Positions 47,324 to 56,251 of a DNA stretch of 64,000 bases are shown here, in pieces. Within the stretch, counting starts at the first letter, position 1. The number at the start of each line of letters is the position of its first letter. This DNA is from Fictibacillus marinisediminis (GTDB taxonomy: Bacteria; Bacillota; Bacilli; Bacillales; Fictibacillaceae). Position numbers and translations under genes: made by a program. The stretch is from contig NZ_JAIWJX010000002.1 in NCBI RefSeq assembly GCF_023149135.1, positions 682,001 to 746,000 on the forward strand, given 5' to 3'. The notes beneath the pieces were generated by a model. The model had not been told where the DNA came from. It did not search any database and was given only the letters and a program-made list of their open reading frames with translations.

Positions 47324-49219
47324 ATGGATATTTTAGGTAAAATCCAATTGCACCGTGAAGAGGAGAGGCGTCTTGCCTGGGAAGGTACCTTCGGAGAATA
47401 CCTTGAGATTTTAAAGGAACGTCCTTATGTCGCTCAGTCCGCTCATTCCCGAGTCTATAATATGATTAAAGATGCAGGAATAGAGGAAGTGAACGGGGCC
47501 AAAAGGTATAACTTTTTCACCAACCAGATTTTTGGACTTGAAGATTCAATCGAAAGGCTGGTAGAGGAGTACTTCCATCCCGCAGCTAAACGATTGGATG
47601 TGCGAAAAAGGATACTTTTATTGATGGGGCCGGTTTCCGGGGGTAAATCCACGATTGTTACCATGCTGAAACGAGGTTTGGAGAAATATTCAAAAACAGA
47701 CGGAGGGTCGGTATTTGCCATCAAAGGCTGCCCGATGCATGAGGATCCATTGCATTTAATTCCTCATCATCTGCGTGAAGATTTTTATGAAGATTATGGT
47801 ATTAGAATTGAAGGAAGCCTATCGCCCTTAAACACGATGAGACTTGAGAAAGAGTACGATAATTGCATTGAAGATGTGATGGTTGAACGAATCTTTTTTT
47901 CCGAAGATAAAAGGACAGGGATTGGAACATTCAGCCCATCCGATCCGAAATCACAGGATATTGCTGATTTAACAGGAAGTATTGATTTTTCAACAATCGC
48001 AGAGTTCGGATCAGAATCAGATCCCCGTGCGTACCGCTTTGATGGAGAGCTGAATAAGGCGAACCGGGGGATGATGGAGTTTCAGGAAATGCTGAAGTGT
48101 GATGAAAAGTTCCTCTGGCATTTATTATCTCTTACTCAGGAAGGCAACTTTAAAGCGGGACGATTTGCGCTGATCTCTGCGGATGAATTGATTGTTGCTC
48201 ATACGAATGAATCGGAATACCGCTCGTTTATCGCCAATAAGAAAAACGAAGCTTTACACTCCAGGATTATCGTTATGGGAGTTCCGTATAACTTAAGGGT
48301 TTCTGAAGAAGAACGCATCTATGGAAAGATGATCAAAGACAGTGATATGTCCCATGTCCACATTGCTCCTCATGCCTTGAGAGTTGCAGCGATTTTCTCA
48401 ATACTAACCCGTTTGAAGGACTCAAAGAAGCAGGGTATGGACCTGATCAAGAAAATGAGGCTGTATGATGGTGAGATCGTGGAAGGCTACAACCATATCG
48501 ATCTGGAAGAGCTGCAGAAGGAGTTTTCGGATGAGGGAATGAGCGGTATCGATCCTCGTTACGTCATCAACAGGATCTCTTCTGCCATCATCCGCAAAGA
48601 CATTCCATCGATCAACGCACTCGATGTTCTCCGCTCCATGAAGGATGGACTGGACCACCATGCTTCGATTACGAAAGAGGATAAAGAGCGCTTTATTAAT
48701 TTTATCTCCCTGGCGCGAAAAGAATATGATGAGATTGCGAAGAAAGAAGTTCAGAAAGCCTTTGTTTATTCTTATGAAGAATCTGCAAAAACACTGATGG
48801 ATAATTACCTCGACAATGTGGAAGCTTATTGCAATAAAAATAAACTGAGAGACCCGCTGACTGGTGAAGAGATGAGCCCAGACGAAAAGCTGATGCGGTC
48901 TATTGAAGAACAGATTGGAATCTCTGAAAATGCGAAGAAAGCGTTCCGGGAAGAAATTTTAATCCGAATTTCCGCTTATGCGAGAAAAGGAAAGAAATTT
49001 GATTATAATTCCCACGAACGCTTAAGAGAAGCAATCCAGAAGAAGCTGTTCGCAGATTTGAAAGATGTCGTTAAAATTACGACTTCTTCAAAGACACCTG
49101 ATGAAACACAGCTCAAAAAAGTAAATGAAGTCATCGCCCGCCTCGTCGAAGACCATGGGTACAATACGACATCAGCGAACGAACTCCTAAGGTATGTAGG
49201 AAGCCTTTTAAACCGCTAG
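47324..49219 (+). CDS. prkA: PrkA, sporulation AAA+ kinase/protease-type protein
   Basis: A 631-residue protein like B. subtilis PrkA: starts MDILGKIQLHREEERRLAWE, with AAA+ Walker A MGPVSGGKST near residue 104 and the PrkA C-terminal domain. B. subtilis PrkA, once called a serine kinase, supports sporulation through sigma-K and has been reported as an ATP-dependent protease. ATG 47324 has AAGGGGG upstream; the 27-base longer frame has none. In B. subtilis prkA is followed by yhbH; here signal peptidase and feo genes come between. Confidence 0.95.
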   Translation: MDILGKIQLHREEERRLAWEGTFGEYLEILKERPYVAQSAHSRVYNMIKDAGIEEVNGAKRYNFFTNQIFGLEDSIERLVEEYFHPAAKRLDVRKRILLLMGPVSGGKSTIVTMLKRGLEKYSKTDGGSVFAIKGCPMHEDPLHLIPHHLREDFYEDYGIRIEGSLSPLNTMRLEKEYDNCIEDVMVERIFFSEDKRTGIGTFSPSDPKSQDIADLTGSIDFSTIAEFGSESDPRAYRFDGELNKANRGMMEFQEMLKCDEKFLWHLLSLTQEGNFKAGRFALISADELIVAHTNESEYRSFIANKKNEALHSRIIVMGVPYNLRVSEEERIYGKMIKDSDMSHVHIAPHALRVAAIFSILTRLKDSKKQGMDLIKKMRLYDGEIVEGYNHIDLEELQKEFSDEGMSGIDPRYVINRISSAIIRKDIPSINALDVLRSMKDGLDHHASITKEDKERFINFISLARKEYDEIAKKEVQKAFVYSYEESAKTLMDNYLDNVEAYCNKNKLRDPLTGEEMSPDEKLMRSIEEQIGISENAKKAFREEILIRISAYARKGKKFDYNSHERLREAIQKKLFADLKDVVKITTSSKTPDETQLKKVNEVIARLVEDHGYNTTSANELLRYVGSLLNR

Positions 49220-49225
49220 TTATTA

Positions 49226-49264
49226 AAAACGCATCCCTATGATTTCATAGGATGCGTTTTTTTT
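49226..49264 (+). terminator. terminator of prkA
   Basis: AAAACGCATCCCTATG pairs with CATAGGATGCGTTTT, followed by T run. Confidence 0.92.
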
Positions 49265-49412
49265 ATAAAGTCTTGCCCAGAAGTAATGGCCCAAGGCAAA
49301 AGAATATGTGGATTATAAAAGAATAAAAGGGACTTAGAAAGAGAATACCTTGTATTATGATAAACTATAGTGGTAAATTGATACTAAACGCTAACAAAAA
49401 GGAAGTGAAAGG

Positions 49413-49970
49413 ATGAGTTCCAGGGAGGATAGCAGCCAATTATGGGATTGGATCAAAGCCATTGGAATAGCACTTATACTAGCGTTGCTGATAAAGAAAT
49501 TTTTATTTGAACAGTACGTAGTTTATGGAGAATCCATGATGCCGACCATTCAAAATGGAAACAGGCTGATTGTAAATAAATTAGGCTACAATCTTGGTGA
49601 GCCTAAACGGTTTGATTTGATTGTATTTCATGCAAATGCGAAAGAGGACTATATTAAACGGGTGATTGGCATGCCGGGTGAGCGGATTGCCTATCAAAAT
49701 GATCACCTTTATATCAATGGCAAACAAATTGATGAGCCCTATTTAGATGATTACAAGAAGCATATTACAAGCGGAAATCTGACAGGTGATTTTACATTGG
49801 AAGAAGTAACCGGCCAAAAGGTCATTCCAAAAGGAAAAGTCTTTGTTATGGGAGATAATCGGCTGCACAGCATTGACAGCCGCCATATCGGTCTGGTCGA
49901 TATGAAAAAAATAGTGGGTGAAGTAAACCTGCGCTATTGGCCTGTAAAAGAGCTTGAAGTTATCAAGTAA
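49413..49970 (+). CDS. signal peptidase I
   Basis: A 185-residue membrane protease that removes signal peptides. One N-terminal helix (residues 14-32), catalytic Ser 41 in YGESMMPT, Lys 82 in YIKRVIGMPGE, and the MGDNRLHSIDSRHIG box near 146. This is the SipS/SipV type; the paralogue class cannot be fixed. ATG 49413 has GGAAGTGAAAGG upstream. Stands as its own unit upstream of the small gene at 50021. Confidence 0.93.
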   Translation: MSSREDSSQLWDWIKAIGIALILALLIKKFLFEQYVVYGESMMPTIQNGNRLIVNKLGYNLGEPKRFDLIVFHANAKEDYIKRVIGMPGERIAYQNDHLYINGKQIDEPYLDDYKKHITSGNLTGDFTLEEVTGQKVIPKGKVFVMGDNRLHSIDSRHIGLVDMKKIVGEVNLRYWPVKELEVIK

Positions 49971-50020
49971 GTTTATAGAGATAGGAATAAGGGAATAGTG
50001 CACGTAAGAGGTGATGGTAT

Positions 50021-50206
50021 ATGTCCAGAGAACAGGATTATACAGAAAAACCAAAAAATAGCTCCATGACGCCAAACTTTAAAGAAATGAAGGAACATGG
50101 AAAGGTCATGGAGAAAATGTCCACGAATGAGGATGTAGAGAAACGCGGAAAAACGCCTGACCCTGCGCAGTATGAACATAACAATAAAAAGAAGAATAAC
50201 CAGTAA
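50021..50206 (+). CDS. small hydrophilic hypothetical protein
   Basis: A 61-residue, strongly charged and disordered-looking protein (MSREQDYTEKPKNSSMTPNF, Asn/Lys-rich end) with a clear ribosome site, AAGAGGTGAT. No hydrophobic segment or known motif. It could be a small spore or stress protein by composition, but I do not recognise it. A strong terminator follows the stop at once, which supports it as a real gene. Confidence 0.65.
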   Translation: MSREQDYTEKPKNSSMTPNFKEMKEHGKVMEKMSTNEDVEKRGKTPDPAQYEHNNKKKNNQ

Positions 50207-50240
50207 AAACCTGTTTCGGGTAACCGAAGCAGGTTTTTTG
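50206..50240 (+). terminator. terminator of the small gene
   Basis: AAAACCTGTTTCGG (50206-50219) pairs with CCGAAGCAGGTTTT (50224-50237), one bulge-like mismatch, then T run. Confidence 0.92.
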
Positions 50241-50260
50241 ATTAGAATGAAAATTACCTG

Positions 50261-50289
50261 TTTACTATTGAGAATGAATCTCATATAAT
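50261..50289 (+). promoter_or_regulatory. sigma-A promoter of the feo operon
   Basis: TTTACT (50261-50266), 17-base spacer, TATAAT (50284-50289). The spacer holds a Fur-box-like sequence. Confidence 0.75.
50269..50283. promoter_or_regulatory. Fur box 1
   Basis: TGAGAATGAATCTCA, an imperfect 7-1-7 Fur-type palindrome filling the space between -35 and -10. Confidence 0.65.
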
Positions 50290-50301
50290 GAGAATATACA
50301 T

Positions 50302-50316
50302 TGATAATAATTATCA
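50302..50316. promoter_or_regulatory. Fur box 2
   Basis: TGATAATAATTATCA, a perfect match to the Bacillus Fur 7-1-7 operator (TGATAATNATTATCA), just after the start of transcription. Iron-repressed operon is expected. Confidence 0.92.
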
Positions 50317-50337
50317 TTCTCTCAGGGGTGCTACAAT

Positions 50338-50565
50338 ATGGTTTTAACGGATATTAGAGCTGGCGGAAAAGCAAAAATCATAAATACGGAACTTGTGAAT
50401 ACATTGGTACGCAGAAGACTGCTTGATTTGGGAATCATGGAAGGAACGGAAATCATCATCAAAAGAATTCTTCCGTTTGGAGGGCCTTTTGCTGTTGAAG
50501 CAGGCGGACAATGGGTTGGGATCCGCAGAAGTGAAGCAAAAATGATTCAGGTCTGCCATTCATGA
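50338..50565 (+). CDS. feoA: ferrous iron transport protein FeoA
   Basis: A 75-residue SH3-like protein that supports FeoB: DIRAGGKAKI, RRRLLDLGIMEGTEI near 25-39 and GGQWVGIRRSEAKMIQV at the end. ATG 50338 has CAGGGGTG upstream. It overlaps feoB by 4 bases (ATGA). Iron control by the Fur boxes upstream. Confidence 0.96.
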   Translation: MVLTDIRAGGKAKIINTELVNTLVRRRLLDLGIMEGTEIIIKRILPFGGPFAVEAGGQWVGIRRSEAKMIQVCHS

Positions 50566-52568
50566 TTGAAATCGCACTAGCCGGTAACCCGAATACCGGA
50601 AAGACATCTTTGTTTAACATCCTAACGAATTCTTACGAATATGTAGGAAACTGGTCAGGTGTAACCGTAGAAAAGAAAGTCGGAATGCTGAACAATAAAA
50701 AAGGGCACTTGATTGATCTGCCCGGAATCTATTCACTTAACCCGCTTTCAAAAGATGAAGGGGTTGCAACCCGTTTCCTGATTGAAGAACAATTTTCCAT
50801 GGTTTTAAATATCGTTGATGCTTCACAGCTTGAACGCAACTTATACTTAACGATTCAGCTTCTCGAATATGGCAAGCCCGTAGTCATTGGCCTTAACATG
50901 GTGGACGTTGCTAAAGGTCGCGGGATCTCAATTGATGAAAAAAAGCTGTCTGAAAAGCTGAATAGCCCTGTTCTTCCAATCGTCGCCAGAACAGGTTCTG
51001 GCTGCAAAGAGCTGGCGGGGCTGTTGGCCAATGAGCAGCAAGAGAATCAGCCTTTATATATTTCCTATGGCAGTATACTTGAAAAAGCAATGGATCAATT
51101 AGCGGCTAAAATTCCTGACATTGACGGCTTGCCGCCTAAGCGATGGCTTGCTCTTCAGTTCTTTGAAGGAAATGATGTCGTGCGTACATTGCTTCAATCG
51201 TACATTGCAGAGGAAGAGCTCCAGACGCTGCTCGCAGAGACAGAACAACGTATTCAAAGCGAAGAAAAAGCTAAATCATTGCCGTATTTTATACGAGCTG
51301 TCCGAGCCGCCTACATCCAGGATATTGTGGACGTCTCCTTAATAAAAGGGAAAGACGTAAAATATACATTTTCCGATCGCATTGATAACATCGTAACGAA
51401 CAAATTTTTAGGTATTCCTATTTTTATTTTTTTCATGTACTTCATTTTCAAACTCACATTTGATTGGCTTGGAAGTCCAATTTCTGATATGCTCGATGGA
51501 TTCCTGACGGGCCCTTTAACAGATACATTGAAATCTATCCTGCAAGCAGCCGGTGCTTCTTCATTTATCCAGGCAGTGATTCTGGATGGCATCGTGGCTG
51601 GAGTGGGAGGAGTTCTTGTATTTGTACCCCAGATCATGATCCTTTTCTTCCTGATCTCTTTCATTGAAGATTCAGGATACATGGCGAGGATTGCCATGGT
51701 TATGGATAAGACGTTAGAGAGCATCGGGTTGAACGGGAAAGCGTTTATCCCCATGATTATCGGTTTTGGATGCAACGTCCCTGGAATTATGGCAGCGAGA
51801 ACCATTGAGCAGCCAAAGGAACGCCTCTTAACCATTATATTAACGCCGTTGATGTCCTGTTCCGCACGGCTGTCTGTTTACAGCCTGTTTGTGGGAGCGT
51901 TCTTTACGCAAAATCAGGCGCTTGTAGTGCTATCTCTTTACCTATTGGGAATTCTGATTGCACTGACTCTGGCCAAGCTTTTCTCCTCAACCATACTTAA
52001 GGAAGAGAGTTCGATGTTCGTGATCGAGCTTCCTCCATACCGCATTCCACAATGGCGTACGCTCATGAGGAATACATGGGAAAAAGGGAAAGGGTTTGTT
52101 AGAAAAGCCGGAACCTTTATCTTTGGAGGATCGGTCGTGATCTGGTTCCTGAGTTATGCAGGTCCGTCCGGTTTTGATGTTGAAATGAATAAGAGCTTCC
52201 TGGCCATGATCGGCGGAGTGCTCGCTCCACTGTTTGAACCGATTGGATTTGGCAGCTGGCAGGCGGGAGCTGCTTTACTGACAGGATTCCTCGCCAAGGA
52301 AGTTGTCGTGTCCACGATGAATATTATTTATGTGGCACCTGATCTTCACACATTGCAGGGCGTGATGGCGCACCACTTCACTCCATTGGCGGCTTATAGC
52401 TTCATGGCATTTTTACTGCTGTACGTCCCTTGTCTTGCAACGGTTGCCGTAATCAAAAAGGAAACCGGATCAACTAAATGGACATGGTTTTCGATTATCT
52501 ACGCCCTTCTCATCGCTTACCTGGTTTCATTGGTGATCTACCAGGGCGGAAAGCTTCTCGGCTTTTAA
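50562..52568 (+). CDS. feoB: ferrous iron transporter FeoB
   Basis: A 668-residue Fe(II) transporter: N-terminal G domain with G1 GNPNTGKTS (residues 8-16), G3 DLPG near 53 and G4 NMVD near 113, a GDI-like helical part and a membrane part with two Gate regions (FGCNVPGIMAARTI near 402, FLAKEVVVSTM near 570) carrying the metal-binding Cys. It is a bit shorter than E. coli FeoB (773). Translation is coupled to feoA. A third small gene follows. Confidence 0.96.
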   Translation: MIEIALAGNPNTGKTSLFNILTNSYEYVGNWSGVTVEKKVGMLNNKKGHLIDLPGIYSLNPLSKDEGVATRFLIEEQFSMVLNIVDASQLERNLYLTIQLLEYGKPVVIGLNMVDVAKGRGISIDEKKLSEKLNSPVLPIVARTGSGCKELAGLLANEQQENQPLYISYGSILEKAMDQLAAKIPDIDGLPPKRWLALQFFEGNDVVRTLLQSYIAEEELQTLLAETEQRIQSEEKAKSLPYFIRAVRAAYIQDIVDVSLIKGKDVKYTFSDRIDNIVTNKFLGIPIFIFFMYFIFKLTFDWLGSPISDMLDGFLTGPLTDTLKSILQAAGASSFIQAVILDGIVAGVGGVLVFVPQIMILFFLISFIEDSGYMARIAMVMDKTLESIGLNGKAFIPMIIGFGCNVPGIMAARTIEQPKERLLTIILTPLMSCSARLSVYSLFVGAFFTQNQALVVLSLYLLGILIALTLAKLFSSTILKEESSMFVIELPPYRIPQWRTLMRNTWEKGKGFVRKAGTFIFGGSVVIWFLSYAGPSGFDVEMNKSFLAMIGGVLAPLFEPIGFGSWQAGAALLTGFLAKEVVVSTMNIIYVAPDLHTLQGVMAHHFTPLAAYSFMAFLLLYVPCLATVAVIKKETGSTKWTWFSIIYALLIAYLVSLVIYQGGKLLGF

Positions 52569-52594
52569 GTTTTAACGGAAAGTAGGGATAATGA

Positions 52595-52774
52595 ATGCTG
52601 CTTAATATTTTGCTCGGCTTACTTATTTTTGGATATGCAGGCTTCACCATTTTCCGATTTGTGAAAAAGAGCAAACAAGGAAAATGCGCAACCTGTGCAT
52701 TGAAGAAAGGCTGCCAGTCCGCTTGCAGTGATATGATGGATGATAAAGTTGCCTTTTCAAACTACAATAAATAA
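52595..52774 (+). CDS. FeoB-associated Cys-rich membrane protein
   Basis: A 59-residue protein below the usual ORF size limit: ATG 52595 with AGTAGGGA upstream encodes an N-terminal membrane helix (MLLNILLGLLIFGYAGFTIF), then KCATCALKKGCQSACSD, four Cys in a tight cluster, and a polar tail. This is the layout of the small FeoB-associated Cys-rich proteins seen after feoB in Firmicutes, thought to work with FeoB in iron transfer. It is 26 bases after feoB and ends the operon before a terminator. Confidence 0.9.
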   Translation: MLLNILLGLLIFGYAGFTIFRFVKKSKQGKCATCALKKGCQSACSDMMDDKVAFSNYNK

Positions 52775-52779
52775 CCTTC

Positions 52780-52815
52780 AAAGCATTCCATGTTCTTCAT
52801 GGGGTGCTTTTTTTG
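52780..52815 (+). terminator. terminator of the feo operon
   Basis: AAAGCATTCCATG (52780-52792) pairs with CATGGGGTGCTTT (52798-52810), then T run. Confidence 0.92.
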
Positions 52816-53128
52816 TGCCGTTTGACGATGGAATTGAGCGAAATCTAAATAATTCAGCCAAACTAGCACATAATTGATTTTTTCACTCGCGATACTGCAC
52901 CCCGTACCTCAAGAAAGATACTTAAGGATCCTACTTCTTGTTGAGAAAACCTACGCTTATCTCAATAGATTGAAAAATGTGTCAATTACTTAGCAATTCT
53001 CATCTTGTACTGCATAGGATAAAGTAACCAACCCTTTTTCAATTCAAAAGCGGGTGGTTCTTTTATCAATTGACCCGATTTCATTCAAATAAAATAATGA
53101 GCCAATTAAAAAAGAAGGAGGGGAAATA
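52816..53128. other. 313-base gap upstream of yhbH
   Basis: No coding frame. It holds an AACCAACCC ... GCGGGTGGTT hairpin with T run (53031-53062), a terminator with no gene left to serve, and a TGAGA/TCTCA hairpin near 52940. I found no clear sigma-E promoter for yhbH. The orphan terminator suggests that a gene was lost here. Confidence 0.5.
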
Positions 53129-54295
53129 ATGAGCGAGGAAGCTAAAAACAATTTTGCCGTTTCTCAAGAGAACTGGTCCCTCCACCGCAAAGGCTATCAG
53201 GATCATCAGAGACACATGGAAAAGGTCCAAGAGGCCATTAAAAACAACCTGCCAGATCTAATCAGTGAAGAAAACATTATTCTATCCAATGGGCGTGATG
53301 TTATTAAAATACCGATCCGTTCCCTGGATGAATACAAAATCCGATACAATTATGAGAAGAATAAGCATGTAGGGCAGGGTGACGGTGACAGCCAGGTAGG
53401 AGACGTGGTGGCGAGAGATGGGAACGGAAACCAGGCTGGAGCTGGAAAGGGCAAAGGCCAGGCCGGCGACAAGCCTGGAACCGATTATTCGGAAGCGGAA
53501 GTATCACTTGCAGAGCTTCAGGAATTTTTGTTTAAAGAGCTGGAATTGCCGGATTTAAAACAAAAAGAACAGGACAATATCGTTCTGGAAAAGGTTGAGT
53601 TCAACGATATTCGCAAGACTGGATTAATGGGGAATGTAGATAAGAAACGCACCATTCTAACTGCTTTTAAGCGCAATGCCTTAAAAGGAAAACCGGCAAT
53701 AGCACCCATTTTTAACGACGACCTGCGTTTTAAAACCTGGAATGAAGTCGTAAAACCGGAATCAAAAGCTGTAGTCCTTGCTATGATGGATACATCAGGA
53801 TCAATGGGGATTTGGGAAAAATACATGGCACGAAGTTTTTTCTTTTGGATGACCCGTTTTTTGCGTTCCAAATACGAAACAGTGGAAATTGAATTTATTG
53901 CACATCATACAGAAGCGAAAGTTGTAACAGAAGAAGATTTCTTTTCAAAAGGGGAGAGCGGGGGAACGATTTGTTCGTCAGCTTATCGTAAAGCCCTGGA
54001 ATTAATTGAAACAAAGTATTCACCCTCACGGTTTAATATTTATCCTTTTCATTTTTCAGACGGCGACAATCTGACAAGCGACAATGCTCGCTGCGTTAAG
54101 CTTGTGCAGGAAATTATGGAGCACAGCAATATGTTTGGATATGGCGAGGTCAATGCCTATAACCGCCATTCCACGTTGATGAGTGTGTATAAAAACATCA
54201 CGGATCCTAAATTCAATTATTATATCCTTAAAGAAAAAGCAGATGTATATCATTCCATGAAAAGCTTTTTCAGAAAAAGAGAAGAAGCAAAATAA
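53129..54295 (+). CDS. yhbH: YhbH, sporulation protein with VWA domain (DUF444)
   Basis: A 388-residue DUF444 protein. An N-terminal charged part with a Gly-rich linker ([20 protein letters not shown] near 96) leads to a VWA-like domain with a MIDAS site (DTSGSMG near 218, and GGTICSSAY near 274). B. subtilis YhbH, made under sigma-E, is needed for efficient sporulation; relatives form a PrkA-YeaH/YhbH-SpoVR set. ATG 53129 has AAGGAGGGG upstream. Well preserved, with its own terminator. Confidence 0.94.
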   Translation: MSEEAKNNFAVSQENWSLHRKGYQDHQRHMEKVQEAIKNNLPDLISEENIILSNGRDVIKIPIRSLDEYKIRYNYEKNKHVGQGDGDSQVGDVVARDGNGNQAGAGKGKGQAGDKPGTDYSEAEVSLAELQEFLFKELELPDLKQKEQDNIVLEKVEFNDIRKTGLMGNVDKKRTILTAFKRNALKGKPAIAPIFNDDLRFKTWNEVVKPESKAVVLAMMDTSGSMGIWEKYMARSFFFWMTRFLRSKYETVEIEFIAHHTEAKVVTEEDFFSKGESGGTICSSAYRKALELIETKYSPSRFNIYPFHFSDGDNLTSDNARCVKLVQEIMEHSNMFGYGEVNAYNRHSTLMSVYKNITDPKFNYYILKEKADVYHSMKSFFRKREEAK

Positions 54296-54302
54296 GCTGT
54301 GG

Positions 54303-54335
54303 CCCATTATCCATGTATTGGATGATGGGTTTTCT
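54303..54335 (+). terminator. terminator of yhbH
   Basis: CCCATTATCCA (54303-54313) pairs with TGGATGATGGG (54319-54329), followed by TTTTC. Confidence 0.85.
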
Positions 54336-54396
54336 TTTATTATGTAGGAAAGTTACATATAACTAATTCATAACCAAATGGGAGGGGACGGAATCG

Positions 54397-55263
54397 TTGA
54401 AAGTGAATCGAATCATGAAGCAGATAGTGTTAGCGGTTATTCTATCTGCTTCGGTGCTGTGCACCTCCCCCAAAACCGCAAGTGCCACGTGGTTTGAGCC
54501 GCTGAAGGTGCATTTCTTAGATGTCGGGCAGGCGGATTGCATCTTGATCCAGATGCCGAACGGGAAGAATATGCTTGTTGATGCAGGCGATGAAAATGAT
54601 GGACCTGAGATCATCCGGTACTTGCAAAGCCAGGGAGTTGCAGACATAGACGTTTTGGTGGCCACGCATCCTCACCATGACCATATCGGATCGATGGACG
54701 ATGTGATCCGCAATTTTAATGTGAAAAAGATTTATATGCCCAATCTTCCGTATGATACCGCTTATTATCACGATCTTTTCAAAATTATTAACGAAAAGAA
54801 CATCCCGGTAGAACGTGCCAAGGCAGGAACCAAATTCCGTTTTGGTTTTTCGGTGAAGGTTGATATGCTTGCACCTGGTTCTGCTTATTATAAATACATT
54901 AATGATTACTCTGCGGTCTTAAGAATTACACACGGGAAAAACCGCTTTTTGCTGATGGCTGATGCTGGAATGGAATCGGAAAAGGAACTGCTTTCATCCA
55001 AAAGGGATTTAAAAGCAAATGTCATTAAGATAGGTCATCATGGAGCAAATACGGGAACAACGATGGCGTTTTTAAAAGCAGTCCATGCGAAGACAGCTAT
55101 GATCTCGGTAGGAAACAATAATCCTTATCATTATCCATCAAAAGAAGTGCTGTTCCGTTTGGAAAGGCTGAACATGACCATCTACAGAACCGATCAGCTC
55201 GGAGTCATAACGGCTATCAGCAACGGAAATAAAATTACGTTTCGAACGAACGGATTTAAATAA
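54397..55263 (+). CDS. exported ComEC-like metallo-beta-lactamase protein
   Basis: A 288-residue protein with an N-terminal signal peptide (hydrophobic core VLAVILSASVLC, cleavage near ASA-TW at residue 30). The rest is a metallo-beta-lactamase fold of the ComEC C-terminal type: FLDVGQADCILIQMP near 40, DAG near 62, THPHHDHIGS near 90, LLMADAG near 192 and KIGHHGANTGT near 215. Such stand-alone forms are presumed phosphodiesterases or nucleases outside the cell. TTG 54397 is used, 9 bases after GGAGGGG; ATG 54415 is the alternative. Terminator follows. Confidence 0.88.
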   Translation: MKVNRIMKQIVLAVILSASVLCTSPKTASATWFEPLKVHFLDVGQADCILIQMPNGKNMLVDAGDENDGPEIIRYLQSQGVADIDVLVATHPHHDHIGSMDDVIRNFNVKKIYMPNLPYDTAYYHDLFKIINEKNIPVERAKAGTKFRFGFSVKVDMLAPGSAYYKYINDYSAVLRITHGKNRFLLMADAGMESEKELLSSKRDLKANVIKIGHHGANTGTTMAFLKAVHAKTAMISVGNNNPYHYPSKEVLFRLERLNMTIYRTDQLGVITAISNGNKITFRTNGFK

Positions 55264-55293
55264 GGCAGCCTGCTTTGGGCTGTCTTGTTTTTT
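55262..55293 (+). terminator. terminator of the MBL gene
   Basis: AAGGCAGCC (55262-55270) pairs with GGGCTGTCTT (55277-55286), then T run. Confidence 0.88.
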
Positions 55294-55343
55294 TGTGATT
55301 TTGTAGGTTAAGGTAGGATAAAATATAGTTTGCATAGGAGTAA

Positions 55344-55527
55344 TGTCTAGCTCCAGCGCCCAGGGCTGAAAACGAATTTCAGTTTTCAGCTTAAGTCCTC
55401 GGAGGACGAATTGAAAATCACAATTCGTCATTGGTCGCTTCACTCATACTCCTCAACACAAAAAGCGTGTTGCTGGGTAAGAGCTCCAGCGCTTGTCGGA
55501 CTTTAGCTGGGCACTTGTGCTTTTCTA
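55344..55527. repeat. dispersed repeat, relative of the 121-bp unit
   Basis: From TGTCTAGCTCCAGCGCC to GTGCTTTTCT. It contains CTCCTCAACACAAAAAGCGT followed by GTTG (unit at 9656: CACCTCAACACAAAAGGGCGT), and two extra hairpins, GCTGAAAAC/GTTTTCAGC and GACGAATTG/CAATTCGTC. I recall this CTAGCTCCAGCGCC...GCTTTTCT element from many Bacillaceae genomes. Between the MBL gene and yhcW; no ORF in it. Confidence 0.8.
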
Positions 55528-55600
55528 AAAAAGGCTTCTCCCTTGCACTTTTGGGGCAGGGATAAGAAAATAAAGATATGTAAAGGGAGGATGGGAGCAA

Positions 55601-56251
55601 ATGATAAAAGCTGTAGTCTTTGACTTTGACGGGCTTATCTTAGATTCGGAGACGAGTGTTTATAATGCCATTCAAGAAATTTTTACTGAGCATTCCTGCA
55701 ATATGCCCTTAGAGTTATGGCAGCAATGCATCGGAACAAAAGATTTTCTGGATCCCTTTGAATACCTTGAAGAACAGATCAACAAGAAGGTCGATAGAAA
55801 GGGCTTGCGTGCCAAGCATCATGAGCGAGTACTATCCATGCTCGAGGGTGAAAAACCATTGCCGGGAGTGGAAGACTATCTTGAAGCTGCTAAAGAACTC
55901 GGTCTGAAAATAGCATTGGCAACCAGTTCCTCACGTCAGTGGGTAACGGGGCACCTGGAAAAATTAAATTTGCTTTCCTATTTTGACTGCCTTAAAACAG
56001 CAGATGATGTCGAACATGTAAAACCAGATCCGGCACTGTATTTGGAAGCCGTAAAATGCCTTGGGGTTAAACCCAATGAAGCGATCGCGTTTGAGGATTC
56101 GGCAAATGGAGCGAGAGCAGCAAAGGCAGCAGGGCTTTATTGCGTGGTCATTCCAAATGAAGTCACAAAGGGACTTGTATTTGGTGATGTAGATCACCAG
56201 ATGGAATCATTGGCAGAAGTACAGTTGAAGGAACTGATGAACAGATTCTGA
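55601..56251 (+). CDS. yhcW: HAD-family phosphatase YhcW
   Basis: A 216-residue beta-phosphoglucomutase/phosphatase-like HAD enzyme: catalytic FDFDGLILDSE (Asp 8 and 10), LATSSS near 106 and FEDSANGARAAKAAG near 166, with a small cap domain. ATG 55601 has AGGGAGGATGGG upstream. Substrate is not known; B. subtilis YhcW is alike in place. The stop overlaps the next ATG (TGATG). Confidence 0.92.
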   Translation: MIKAVVFDFDGLILDSETSVYNAIQEIFTEHSCNMPLELWQQCIGTKDFLDPFEYLEEQINKKVDRKGLRAKHHERVLSMLEGEKPLPGVEDYLEAAKELGLKIALATSSSRQWVTGHLEKLNLLSYFDCLKTADDVEHVKPDPALYLEAVKCLGVKPNEAIAFEDSANGARAAKAAGLYCVVIPNEVTKGLVFGDVDHQMESLAEVQLKELMNRF

